From Ampelocalamus luodianensis (taxonomy: Eukaryota > Streptophyta > Magnoliopsida > Poales > Poaceae), in NCBI GenBank assembly GCA_036346255.1, contig CM070640.1:39923238-39987237 (forward strand): DNA of 64,000 bases. Reading direction: 5' to 3'. The notes beneath the pieces are model-generated. The model saw only the letters and a list, made by a program, of their open reading frames with translations. It was not told the DNA's origin and made no database searches. Shown here piece by piece: positions 11,376 through 22,112 of this stretch (position 1 is its first letter; each line of letters starts with the position of its first letter). Made by a program: the position numbers and the translations under genes.

Positions 11376-14373
11376 ATGGCGAGGCACCATCTTCCCCGTC
11401 GCGCCGCGCACATGACGACAATGACACGAAAGCGAGATGGCGAGGAGAATCGAAGATGCTGTGGGCCGATCGGTCATCACGGAGGTTAGTGAGTTTGGGG
11501 TCCCTCTGCGTCCCAAGAGCTCAGCGGCGAGATTCCGGACCATGTGCGGGATACTTGCAAGGAAACGGGTCCCCATCACCACACCAAGGTGGAAGGATCT
11601 GACGAAAGAAGCGAGAGGCGCGCTGTGGACAGAACTATTACAAAAGTTCACTATCCCAGAAGCAGACATGGCACGCGTGGAACGGACGGCGATGCTCACG
11701 ATCGATAAAATCGTGGAGGTCGTTCAAGAGCATTCTTGTCACGAAGTACGTGAACACGGGTCAGACGCCCTTCGCGAAGTACAGATTCTTGATGCAGGAA
11801 ACATGGGACGCCTTTGTTGCTATGAAGACGACGCCCGAATTTAACGAGCAAAGTGCGGCACACAAAGCTCTCCAGACACGAAACACTCATCCGCACAGAC
11901 TCGGCACCGCTGGATACGCAGAAAATATGATGAATGGCGGCGACGGAGGACAACGCGTTTCGATGTCACGCACCGCGTTCCCTAGCCCGGTTAAGCGAGG
12001 GCAAAAGTCTCGTCTTCGGGAAGCATCTCTTTCACAAACCCGGCAGACGAGGAAGTGTCTCAACGTTTGGTAAGTATGTCGAACTACCTAGTTAATAACT
12101 CCATATATAACTTCATAGTGTCTATAATAACATGATGACTTCTTGCAGCGTGAATTGTCTGCCCAAACTTCCCAAGGCTCCTTCCATGTAGACAGGGAGA
12201 AGGATATACCCTCTACGGCCCTGGGAAACAAGGAACACCGAGTGCACGCGAGGTCTTGGGGTTACCGTACCATGGAGTCATGGATTCAGACGACTCTGCA
12301 CGTCTGAGAGTAGGAAGAGATCTAAGGCGAGCGTGAGGACCGGTTCGCATGCATGACCGAACATTTTGAAGGAAAGTGGCGACATTGCAGATCAATTGAA
12401 TCAACTCCTCAGCCAGCAGCAGTCGCAAGCCGCCCCTGTTAATTTGGGAGCCAGTCCTGCTCGACATCGGAGTAGCGTCGCGTCCACGCATAATTCTGGA
12501 CATGACGATGTCCAATTACCGATAGACGAGATCAAGGTAATGTACATCTATGGAATGCAGCAAAGATAGACCTATAGGACACTTTAGCTAATTGCGTATC
12601 GTTTTGTAGGAGCCGACGGCCTGCAAGCTCGTAGTGAGGTTAGTTGGGTCCATTTCTATTGAGGCCGCGCGGGGGATGGTGCATCCATACCAGGAAGGGG
12701 CAGTGCAGCACGGTGTCCAGGTGGCGCAGGGTTACGCCAGGGTGGAGGTGGACATGGTACATGAACATTTCATGGCCGTCCCGCTGGAGATTCGCCCGAA
12801 CGAAGAGATCACAACACTAGGGGATGCCGTGCACAGTTTTATCCAGTGGCCCAAGAAGGACATCGTCCTGGACCCAGCAGTGCCGCGATCTCAACACGAC
12901 CATTCCTCTCCAACGGGACCCTCCATGACTCCACCTCATATTTCGCCTCAGAAGGCCACCTTTTCGGTTCCCTTGGAGAAGACATCGAAGGAACAAGAAA
13001 AGCGTGTCACCGTATCGGGTCCCGAGTCGTCTCGCAAGAAGACGCTGCCAATGCTTAAGACCAAATCGAAGGCGCCCCTCAAGTCCGGCAAGTCGGGAAT
13101 ATCCGCGAAGTACATCCTCGGAAAACCGTTGTGCTCCCACGCAGATTAGGGCGTCTTTGGATATGCTTGTCGCTTTGCATGCCCGGTACTTGGATAGGAC
13201 CCAAAGGAAGGGTGCGACATCGAATCACCGTCGATACGAGGATAAGCATTTCTTCAACGGACGAACCACTTCGTCGTGGGCTTCAACGACCTATATGACC
13301 TATTCAACCTCGTTGGCCTTGGCGCCGCTTTTCGATGTTGGACACTGTAAGTGCATACAATCAAGTTCTACATTCACGTAATACCGATAAATATCACAAC
13401 TCATTTCTTATGTACGGATACATGATGAAAAATGTCCGGTCGGAAAGAACCGGTGGGTTTCTCGACCCACATGTGGTATCATTGCAAACCATCCAAACAG
13501 ACTCGTCCTTTGTCGAAATACATAACACGTGCATTGCTTCGTCGCCAGAACACGAAGTACATCGTGGTGCCCTACAACCAGGGTAAGTGTCACTACTTGC
13601 TCTACTTTATACGCAACACGAACTCGGGTTTAATGACTATAGTGACATACATGAGTAGGTACCATCGATCCTTTTAGTCATCATACCAAAGAGGAACCAT
13701 GTGATATACCTTGATTCCCTAATCCGCAACAACCACGACTTCAGCATTCTAGGAGGAATACTCGACAGGTATGCTCATTTCCTTCATACATAACTCTATT
13801 TTAGTCTTCATTAGTTTGAAATGGTCGAGGATAAATTTTTGGAATCATGTAGGTCGTTCATCGACTATGTTGCCAACAAAGGAATATACGATGGAAAGAG
13901 TGCCCAACTAACACACAGGACAAAATTTCCGGTACGCGCTATAATACGATATCCTATATCATACTTCATAATAACGCATCTCGAATCGATATATGTAATT
14001 CTATTTTTGCAAGTGCGCCAAGAAAAAATGATGAGTTATGTGCAATCTCGTTTGCCATCATATGGACCAAATCATTAGAGCTAGGAAGAAGGATCCGAGG
14101 TTTTGAATCTTCAAATAATTATTTTCTAATTATAAAATTAAATATATATGCATAACACTTTACTCTTGCTAGCGATGGGGCTTGAATATAGAATTAGATG
14201 GACTCCTTGATAATGAGATCAAGGACATTCGAGGAAGCTCTGCGGCTTTATCATATCGAGAGATAATTAAGGACACCGAGAATTTCACTCATTTGCCGAT
14301 CGAGCGCATCACCTGCGGCACTTCTCAACCACCGCAAACAATTGACTCAATTGTAATCCAATTTATTTTGTAA
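11376..14373 (+). pseudogene. CACTA second gene: plant transposase-24 region plus Ulp1-like C48 protease, decayed
   Basis: The N-terminal part (11437-11730) reads EFGVPLRPKSSAARFRTMCG and KRVPITTPRWKDL. After a shift near 11722 comes GQTPFAKYRFLMQETWDAF, then TTPEFNEQSAAHKALQ and THPHRLGTAGYAE, the plant En/Spm-associated family PF03004. A donor (gtaagt) near 12070 and an acceptor near 12148 are visible. The C-terminal part (13330-14080) matches Ulp1/C48 proteases encoded by many plant CACTA elements: GGFLDPHVVSLQTIQTD, VPYNQGKCHYLLY (catalytic-His region), VIYLDSLIRNNHDF (Asp region), SFIDYVANKGIYDG, THRTKFP, then a degenerate Cys region (ELCAI). Introns separate these pieces, and several shifts break the frame. 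The protease would be predicted to cleave SUMO-type conjugates; no activity can be inferred from this copy. Confidence 0.78.
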
Positions 14374-14544
14374 CAATACTTGAATAAATGTGATCTTTTG
14401 TAATTTATTTTGAGTAATGATCGATTCGATTTGTCGACAATTGATTATCCGTGATGTATCTTTTTTGCATGTTTGTTTGAGAGGGCATGGCTAGCAATTC
14501 CCGAGGCTAGCCAAAAATCGGGAAAAATGTAGTCGCTTAATGAA

Positions 14545-14990
14545 CTATCACGACGGTTTTTATAAAGCGATGCAGGAAGACGCAATATCACTGAGCGGTT
14601 CTAAGTAAAAACGTCGTGAACTTCGAGTATCACGACGGTTTTACAAAGAACCGCTCGTGATAATCGACTTCACGACGTTTACGTGTAAAGAACCGTCGTG
14701 AAGACAGAGTATCACGCACGGTTTTACATCGAACCGCTCGTGATATTCGACTTCACGCACGTTTTGTTTCTAGAACCGCTCGTGATACTGCGCTCTCACG
14801 CACGGTTGTTGATAAAACCGCTCGTGATATTCATATCACGACGGTTTCATCGACCGTCTGCGGATACTCGTCTTCCTGAGCGGTTGTTGATAAAAACCGC
14901 TCGTGATATCCACCTGTTATCAGAGACCCATTTTTCCAGACGGTTCAAAAACCGTCTGTGATGACGGTTCCGAACCGTCTGTGATGGCTT
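14545..14990. repeat. Right subterminal repeat array of the inner CACTA
   Basis: The outer 50 bp has canonical aaccgtctgtgat copies. From about 14548 to 14900 the array shows variants such as atcacgacggtt, cacgcacggtt and gaaccgctcgtgata. It mirrors the left array, in which the variant block also faces inward. Confidence 0.9.
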
Positions 14991-15405
14991 TTTCTGTAGT
15001 AGTGCATGTTCCTTGAACGGGCGGTCGTCGCCGGCCACAAGGCCGCGGCCTACATGCTCGGCCTCCTCCTCTACATGGCTGGCGAGATGTGTGACGTTGG
15101 GAAGCACTACATCAGGTAGGTCGAGGGCGAGCTGGCCGACGGCGAGTGCGAGACGGCCAAAATGACCAACCGGGAGTGCAGGCAGTGCCAGAGACTCATC
15201 GCGGACATGGTCCAGGCGGCGGCGTGGAACAAGATCGGGCCGCTGGACCGGGTGTGGGCGCTGTCGGAGGACAGCAACCGGTGCATGAGCACCGGCTGCG
15301 GCGTGGAAGGGTGGGACAACTACGCTGTCTCTCTGCAGCGATGATTGCAGGATTAGGCATGAGTATGCTAATTTCTTTGCAAAGGTGTTGGACTATTTGC
15401 CATAA

Positions 15406-15660
15406 AATTAATTAAAATTAATGCCAGGCAAAGCTTTTGAAAATCTTGAATGCTACTCCCAGGAATTCTGGTGCATTTTTCTAGAATTTTTGGGCCTTAT
15501 TAACTCTTTTTCTAAAAACCTTTTTCGCTTTTCTGTTTTTTCTTTAATTCAAAGAGCAATTAAAAACCTCCTATTCGCTTTGGGCCGAAAGCCACCCCGC
15601 GACCCAGCTTGCCAGCCCATCTCCGCGCTCCAGCCCGCGCGCCGTGCCTTCCTCTCTTGT
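15406..15660. other. Downstream flank of the F-box gene
   Basis: No gene is seen. The sequence right after the F-box stop is AT-rich, then becomes GC-richer near 15590-15650. Confidence 0.4.
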
Positions 15661-15796
15661 GGACCGTCCGATCAAGATTGAACGAGCCGATTAAGATGGG
15701 AGGTTCAGACGGTCCGAACGTTCCCAAGCGTTGAGGACCGTCCGATCAAGATTGGACAACCCGATCAAGATGGGAGGTTCGAACGGTCCGAACGTT
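15661..15796. repeat. Tandem duplication, 74-bp period
   Basis: Two units begin ggaccgtccgatcaagatt at 15661 and 15735, and both end in the inverted partner acggtccgaacgtt. Each unit is therefore a small imperfect fold-back (ggaccgt...acggtcc). The copies differ at a few bases and by a 12-bp tail. Confidence 0.8.
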
Positions 15797-15954
15797 ACTT
15801 GCCATAAAATTAGTGGTTTTAGCATATATAGTTTTAGAAAATCCGTAGTGTCTATGCTTCAGGTGACTGAAATTTTTTTATCCATCGGTCATATTTTCTC
15901 ACCGTTAGATCAACATTCTATAGCTTAGATTGTCTCTTTCTAAAATAGACAAAA

Positions 15955-16073
15955 AAAAAATACTACAGACGATTTTATTATAGAACCATCTGTGATACTT
16001 ATCATTGACGGTTCCATAATAGAACCGTTCATAATATTAGGCCATATCATGAACTATCAGTGTTAAGTATGGC
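15955..16073. repeat. Right subterminal remnant of the outer CACTA
   Basis: Motifs actacagacgatttt, gaaccatctgtgata, ttgacggttcc and gaaccgttcat follow an A-rich run. Their degree of divergence matches the left outer array at 4160-4460 and not the inner element. The terminal inverted repeat is not found. Confidence 0.6.
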
Positions 16074-16990
16074 CGCGAGCTAAATGAATGCCAAATTTCG
16101 GCCACCAAAAGCTCCAATCTAAAGTCTAGGCACGCCCCCAAAGTTTACGAGTCGCCTGCAGGCTGCAATGCGCTATGACCACGCGCAGCCCAGGCCCAAC
16201 TTGTTGCTTGTTGGGCCTCCATTTTGACTAGTCAAGCCCATTAATTCTTTACCCTTTTTTTCCAGTACAGCGCTGCCTGATGCCTGCTAGATCCATGAAG
16301 CTTACAACAGAAGTACCACTGCCACACTGCTATTCTGAACTCTGAAGCTCGCATGCTGATTTTTGAATTCTTATTTTGCTATTTTTGGTTCGATAACTAA
16401 AGTGTTGCATTTTTAGCTATAATAGGAATTTTTTTATTATTATAATTGATAGATAAAACATCAGCGTCTATCAGCTGTCTGTAAGGCTTGACATGTAGAA
16501 CACAAGATGATATGAAGAAGATAGGGAAGCATAGAGAATTGGATCGTCTATCGTGCAGTAGTCGATTGTAACACAAGAAATAAGGCACATTGTATACAAT
16601 GTAGGAGTTGTCTATAAAGACATGTAAAAAGATAATCCATTGTAAAAGTTGTTTATAGATGATATGGAATGATACTATAGACAATAATTATCTATATTAT
16701 TATACATACCCTCAGTAATCAACACAACACAGCTAGCACACTGACGCCAACTTGACCCAAAATCAGCTAAAGCGCATCCTAGCACTGAGTGAGGACGACA
16801 ATGCTGTCTCAACCCTAAATCTTAGTGGCCAGTGATTAGTACGTCCTTAGGCCCTGCAGTGGATTGAGTTAAGCTTGAAGCTTGAAGCTTGAAACCCAAC
16901 CGAAAGGGACGGCTACTCCTTGTGCTCATCTAAAAAGAGTTACTCCTCCTATCTTTCTATTATAAAGTAGATCCATAAGGCGCACACCAT
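16074..16990. other. Unassigned sequence between outer CACTA remnant and MITE
   Basis: No coding region, terminal repeat or array can be supported in this stretch. Confidence 0.4.
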
Positions 16991-16992
16991 TA

Positions 16993-17340
16993 AAGCATCT
17001 ACAATAGTTTGTTTCTTAACTTGTTACTAAGAGGAGAGAGAGTATTCAATCTAATAAAAATAAACTACTCTTCCAATAGATTGTTACTTGAGCTTGTATC
17101 TAACTTTAATTGCTACAAGTGTGCATGATGATTCTTGATATCAACAAAACACGTTTTTAAGTAACAACCAAGTCTCCAATAGCTATTTTGTTATTTCTTA
17201 TATCTTGGTATCAACAACTTGATTGTTTTTTCATCTAGAAACAACTTCACTCTCTCTCCTCACCCTCTCTCCTCCACATCACCTAAATACTGATGTGGCT
17301 ACTCTTTAGTAACAGCTGACGTGTATTGTTGTAGATGCTC
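16993..17340. mobile_element. PIF/Harbinger-type MITE with TTA target duplication
   Basis: The left end aagcatctacaatag and the inverted right end (gagcatctacaacaatac read on the other strand) form TIRs. Both are flanked by tta (16990-16992 and 17341-17343), the superfamily's TSD. The 348-bp interior is AT-rich and non-coding and has further inverted similarity near the ends. Confidence 0.75.
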
Positions 17341-18018
17341 TTAGCGCACACACGAGAGTACATTCCCTAACACATACTAGAAATGTGTAAGGTAGGGATA
17401 AACCAGCGAACTCGTGAAGTGCCTGCACCGGCATTTGTTAGGGGGAAACTGTATCATACTCCCACGACTCCACCATCAGTATGGTCACGGGCTACCTCGC
17501 GTCGCATGCATAATTCGTAGCTTTTCCTGGATAAAGTTTTCCCACCTAATTTTTTACTGTTTATTTTAGTATATATGATGGGCGTTTGAAGCTCTAGCTC
17601 TCACAGCTTGCATATATATCTCACTGCCCGACATAACGACAATTAATGTGCCACAACCGCAACCGCGACCGCGATGAATGTAATATATATTGATTATTTC
17701 CATACGCAAACAATTGGGTAGCACCACCATACAGAGTGAGTGTTGTGTGTACGTAGTGCATATACGTACAGTACAAACATCCAATTGTAAACATAGGTCG
17801 TTTTTTTTTCATTGATACGGCATCCAAGTATCAGTTTAACTGCTAATTTCTATTGCAACATGCTGTTATGAATCACGAAATCAGATATGATGAAAGCATA
17901 TTCTACGATGAATCTAGTAATACAAATGTTAAGTAGGTAGTAAATCTACGTGTACAGAATCTACAACAGACTCGTATTTGCAATTATAGGGAGCCCCAAA
18001 CATACATGATAACATAAG
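17341..18018. other. Unassigned sequence
   Basis: No gene or element is recognised. There are several runs of tatata and a T9 tract near 17802. Confidence 0.4.
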
Positions 18019-18899
18019 TGTAAGATCGAGTAGACCGACTAGAGGAGGTGATAGGCGTTTTAAAACTTTTATGCGCTAAAACCGATTTTTAATGCGGAAG
18101 CTAATACAAAAACGGTTTTTGCACAATTAAGGCCTAAATCCACTAGGCTCAACTAAGTGCATCAACAATACAAGTCAATTGATAATAATCAATCAAGCAT
18201 GGACTTGTAAGCAATTCAATTTAAGCAATGTAGATAGCACATAGAATGGCAAGCATTCATACACAATAAATGAGCAACTTAATTATATGCATGTAAATAA
18301 CAATATGGTAGAGCTCAAGAATGCAAACCATAAGATGACACGGCGATGTTTTACCGTGGTGTTCGGAGACTTGCTGGTCTCCCCTAATCCACGTTGAGGG
18401 AAACCCAAACCAATTGGGCCGGCTCCACGAATTGAGCCTTCCTCCGAGGTATCAAACACCTCGCTCCACTAGGGTTGCTCTTACTCTACTCCGGAGATGG
18501 CGAGCACCAAGCCACTCACAAACGCCCGGGTCTTCTCACAAGCTTCACTTGAGAAGATCACCGACGCACGACGCCTCCACACCGTCTAGGTGTCGGCAAA
18601 CACCAAGAGTAATAAGGCTCCAACATTCACTTGAACTAATCAAGTGTCAAGGCTCTCGTGGATACTAAATCCACCACCTAATGCAACACATGCAATAGGA
18701 TTTGCCTCTCAAACCTCACTAAGTGCAACACATGCACAAATGGGAGTAGAGGGCTTGCTCTTAGCTCAAAGGAACTCAATAGGGCACCAGCAACTTCCCC
18801 TCACACGACCAAGGTAGGTATTTATAGCCTACACACAAAAACTAGCCGTTGAGAGAAGATTCTCTGAAAAATAGCCAAGACCGGTCTAACCGTAGGCAT

Positions 18900-19115
18900 A
18901 AGCCCGGTCAGACCGCACCCCTCACAACGGTCAGAAATATAGCCGTTGGAGGGCCTCCGGTCTGACCGCCAACCAATGGCCGGTCAGACCGCACCGGCCG
19001 GTCTGACCGCCCGATACACTGCGGTCAGACCGCTCAGCCCAAAAACCAGAAAATCAGCTCTCTGGAAAAAGCTGACCGGGTCCTTGACCCGGGGGTTCGG
19101 TCAGACCGCACTTAT
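18900..19115. repeat. Clustered inverted motif CGGTCAGACCG / CGGTCTGACCG inside the LTR
   Basis: At least six copies of a near-palindromic 11-bp core lie within about 200 bp (near 18904, 18957, 18979, 18999, 19021 and 19098) in alternating orientation. They are GC-rich in an otherwise AT-rich LTR. Confidence 0.8.
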
Positions 19116-20219
19116 AATGCCGATCAGACTGCTCCACAGAGAAAAAACACAACTTTGCATTTCTTTTTCAATAACAACTTTGCAAAACATATTTGCAAAC
19201 AATATGAAATGCAAACAAGGTATGTAGGTGAGATTCTCATCAAGTTGCAAAACACATTTGCCAACCTTTAGAATCAAACCACAAAATGCACTTTGCTTCA
19301 ACTCAATTTGCAAAACTCATTTGCCAAATTGACGCGTGATGCAAACAACGATAAAAGCGAGATTCTCAACAAGTTGCAAAACACATTTGCCAACTCTTAG
19401 AATCAACGCCACAAGGAATAAGGTACATGAACTTAAACCGTTTGTAAAACACGTTCGCAAACTAAAGTCACATGCTACAAGGAATAACCATGAGCCTCAA
19501 CTATTTGCAAAATGCATTCGCAAATATAGGCAACATGTTAAGTTAAGCTAGAGCAAACACAATGAGCTAGCAACACATGACTAACTCAAGCTACTAATCA
19601 AGACCCCCCTTAATAGTACGGCAACCTATACTAGCAATCCGGTCTCCCAACCAAACACCGAGACCGGTAAAAGACTAGGAACAAATCCTTAGCCCTAACT
19701 AGTCATACATTTGCCTTGCGCAACCACTTGAAGCTTGATGACGCACATCCTCGCTTCAAGTCCGGGTTTTTGACTTAATGCCCATCAACATATGATGACA
19801 TCTTTCATCCCAAGTCTTGACATGCATCAACTCATGATGCACTCTTCACTTGACCTTCATCAACACATGATGGATTTTTCTTGACTTGATGATCAACTTA
19901 TGGTCATCTCCACTTCTTGAACTTGATATGCATCAATGCGTGATACATCCTTTACTCCAAGCTCTTTACTTCAATATCATCAACCCATGATGATATTCTT
20001 CTTCTTTAAAAATCTTGACTCGATGACGATCAACTCATGACGTCATCCGAAGTCTTCAATTATATGGAGCATAGCCTATTTCACCAACTCATAGAAAAAT
20101 GTTAGTTCCACAAGGTGATTGTCATTAATTACCACAACATACCATTAACCAATAATGGTGGGACAAGATACCACAATCTTTCCCTCTTTGGTAATTGATG
20201 ACAACCAAACACAATTACA

Positions 20220-20450
20220 GATAATTGAATGTAATTGATATGAGTATATATAAACCACGTAAGTTATATATACTTAAAGGATATATGAGCTTATATGAAC
20301 TACGCAAGTCTCATATGCTCATATGAATATATACGAACTACACAAGTTGTATATATTCAAGGATATGAGTATATATAAACTACACAAGTTACATATACTC
20401 ATATGAATATATGAACTACACAAGTTAAATATTTTCAAGGATATGTTTCA
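20220..20450. repeat. Short tandem repeats in the internal region of the truncated LTR element
   Basis: Four or more degenerate copies of a unit built from gaactacacaagtt, atatattcaagg and atatgagtatatata alternate over 230 bp. They lie directly inside the polypurine tract of the minus-strand element. Confidence 0.7.
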
Positions 20451-20994
20451 AAGCAAAGATCCTAAATATGTGTGGACAAAAGAATATAGATCAATACTAA
20501 TAAAACCACAAAATATAGAGTGAACTCCCCCTAAATGTGTGCATACACGAATGTGTAATAAAGACATATGTACATATTCAAGTTAACCTTTTGGTGAAGT
20601 TCAACCTATATTTTGAGTCCGAGAAATGCAACAAGATATAATAAAATGATGTCGAATGCATACCTCTTTGATCTTTAAATCCAACTGAGACTAAAACTGA
20701 GATATAGCAATATAGAGGAGTTAGTCTCTCAGATAGATTTATCAATTATGAACATACCTGATTGGATTTTTCCTTTTTATCTCTAAGCTGAGACTAAACA
20801 ATTTGTATAACAATAGAAGTGTTGGTCTCATAAAGATTTGTTATTAGGAAAGCATACCTCATTTGATTTTTACCTCTCTATCCATTTGAGACTAAACAAT
20901 AGGTATATCAATAAGAGTGTTAGTCTCATAAATAGATTTATCATTAATAACTAAAACTCCATTAACACATAATGGCGGGTCTAGATTCTTCAAT

Positions 20995-21115
20995 AAGAAC
21001 CAATCCTTGCTTGGGTGGCTAGTGGAGGTGGTTGTATCCCCAGTCCACCAGGGTTCAAACCCTAGGTTTAGCCTTGTGTGTCTTATTAAGGAGGATTTTC
21101 TTTTAGTGGGAGGCT
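20995..21115 (+). mobile_element. tRNA-derived SINE (probable)
   Basis: An A-box-like tggctagtgg (21017-21026) and a B box ggttcaaaccc (21053-21063) are spaced 26 bp apart, close to a tRNA-type RNA polymerase III promoter. A tRNA-unrelated body ending in a T-rich stretch near 21105 follows. The upstream acceptor-stem pairing of a real tRNA is absent. No clear target duplication was found. Confidence 0.5.
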
Positions 21116-21140
21116 TAGTACTACTAAGCTACTATATAAT

Positions 21141-21589
21141 TTTTAATAGGTACATTGCTACTTTTTTTATTTAAAAAGTGTCTCAAGTATTTTAAAAATA
21201 TTTACAGTGTGCAAATAAAAATATAAAATAAAGTTTTTAATATTTTAATTCAGCTCTACATAACCTATGTAGCAACTCTGGATTTTTTTTTTACAATTTT
21301 AAGATGTGCCATGTTATTTTCCTAGTTTAAAAAGTATTTTTGGCACTAACAAAATAATTATCGCGCACAAACGGAAATCAAAATTATGTTGGAATTATTT
21401 CAATTAGGCTCAACAAACCATACTAAACTACTCTATATTTTGTACAGATTTTTAATAGGTACCTTGCTACTTTTCTTATTTAAAAAGTATCTCTAGCATT
21501 TTTTAATATTTATTGTGTGCAAATGGAAACAAAAAAAATAAAGATCACGATATTTTAATTCGTCTCTACGTAACCTATCTAGCAACTCT

Positions 21590-21636
<47 letters not shown>

Positions 21637-21815
21637 AAGATGTGTCATACTATTTTTCTAGTTTAAAAAGAATTTTTGGCATCAACGGAATAATTACCGC
21701 GCACAAATGGAAATCAAAATTAAGCTGAGATTATTTTGATTAAGCTTTACCTACCCTATGTAGTTACTCTACAATTTTTACAGAATTTTAATAGGTATCT
21801 TGCTATTCTCCTAGG
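21141..21815. repeat. AT-rich tandem repeat, period about 0.3 kb
   Basis: The same series of landmarks occurs twice and starts a third time: tttttaataggtaccttgct at about 21147, 21450 and 21786, then tttaaaaagtRtctc, gtgtgcaaat, ttttaattc, acctatNtagcaactctgga, ttaagatgtgYcat, ttttggca and cgcgcacaaaYggaaatcaaa. Units are 300-335 bp and clearly diverged. Confidence 0.8.
21592..21633. repeat. (AT)n microsatellite
   Basis: About 20 TA units lie inside the second copy of the 0.3-kb repeat, at the position where the first copy has a T-run. Confidence 0.95.
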
Positions 21816-22112
21816 TGCCTTCCTATTTTTGCAGATTTATTCTAAACCGTTCTAGTATTGCAACATAAATAATATCTGCACGATGAACTAAACTATACAC
21901 ATTTCAAATAATGTACTACATAAAACAGCAAAAAATATCTAATCTATTGAATTCTATGTCACTATTTTAATTTGCAAACCGACAAAGTTTCGAAATAATA
22001 TACGAAGTTGCAAAAATATTTACATGCAAAATGGCTGACTAGATCTGATGCTTCGTCTCTCTCTCCTCCACTACGAACTGGCAGGGCTTCGCTATGTCTC
22101 TTCTCCCCCTCC
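21816..22112. other. Unassigned sequence
   Basis: No gene or element is recognised. The last 60 bp is pyrimidine-rich and forms the left flank of the solo LTR. Confidence 0.4.

Larger units (their letters stand above)
5121..15004 (+). mobile_element. Inner CACTA (En/Spm) element, 9,884 bp, TSD cat
   Basis: The left end starts CACTACTACAAAACAGGCTA and the right end finishes GGCTTTTTCTGTAGTAGTG, giving inverted CACTACTACA ends. The 3-bp flanks are cat at 5118-5120 and cat at 15005-15007, the TSD length known for this superfamily. Inside are a left subterminal array, a TNPD-type transposase remnant, an internal repeat array, a second gene remnant (transposase-24 plus Ulp1-like protease) and a right subterminal array. 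Both genes run on the plus strand. The element split exon 2 of the F-box gene. Its genes are broken, so it is probably no longer autonomous. Confidence 0.95.
4602..15405 (+). pseudogene. F-box protein, At1g67623-like family, interrupted by a CACTA element
   Basis: Exon 1 (4602-4768) starts ATGGTGAGC and carries an F-box with APLSDDVVVHIVGL and PMADICSLRAT. A GT-AG intron (4769-4916) follows. Exon 2 (from 4917) reads YKAMYQASQKRAVG, then NPEACF with a Sel1-like stretch, and resumes at 15008 with MFLERAVVAGHKAAAYMLG, NRECRQCQRLIADM, and a terminal zinc-binding-like CSDDCRIRHEY to taa at 15403-15405. Removing 5121-15004 plus one cat restores the frame exactly at the insertion point. Three in-frame stops (4996-4998, 5098-5100, 15117-15119) and a shift near 15330 also break it. 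The family supplies substrate receptors for SCF ubiquitin ligases. The gene sits only 140 bp inside the outer CACTA array, which suggests capture. Family assignment is from memory of rice paralogues. Confidence 0.8.
4116..16073 (+). mobile_element. Outer CACTA (En/Spm) element carrying an F-box gene, right end truncated
   Basis: The left end reads CGCTACTACAAAAAAG, one base away from the CACTACTACAAAAAAG terminus of rice CACTA elements. It is followed by a subterminal array of TCACAGACGG and CCGTCTGTGA motifs to about 4460. A second, shorter array with the same motif lies at about 15961-16050, beyond the F-box gene. After it, cagtgttaag at 16063-16072 mirrors the ttaatactg just inside the left end, but the TIR itself is missing, so the right boundary is inferred. 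No transposase outside the nested element belongs to it. The F-box gene between the arrays suggests a gene-carrying, non-autonomous CACTA. An alternative is two unrelated CACTA fragments flanking a resident gene. Confidence 0.55.
18019..20990 (-). mobile_element. Truncated LTR retrotransposon: 3' LTR plus about 0.8 kb of internal sequence
   Basis: On the minus strand an LTR runs from TGTGGTATCTTGTCCCACCA (plus-strand end 20175) to CTCGATCTTACA (plus-strand start 18019), about 2.16 kb with TG...CA ends. Immediately upstream on the minus strand is a polypurine tract, agagggaaagat, which identifies this as the 3' LTR. The internal side (20176 to about 20990) contains short direct repeats and no gag or pol. 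The other LTR is absent, so the element is truncated near the SINE at about 20995. The presumed 5-bp flank is ataag at 18014-18018, with no partner. The LTR start and the gap-tolerant 3' region resemble rice Ty1/copia elements of the SIRE/Maximus kind, from memory. Confidence 0.7.

Noticed and set aside
21017..21063. A and B boxes suggesting a tRNA gene
   Set aside because: No acceptor or anticodon stem pairing was found; a SINE explains the boxes better.
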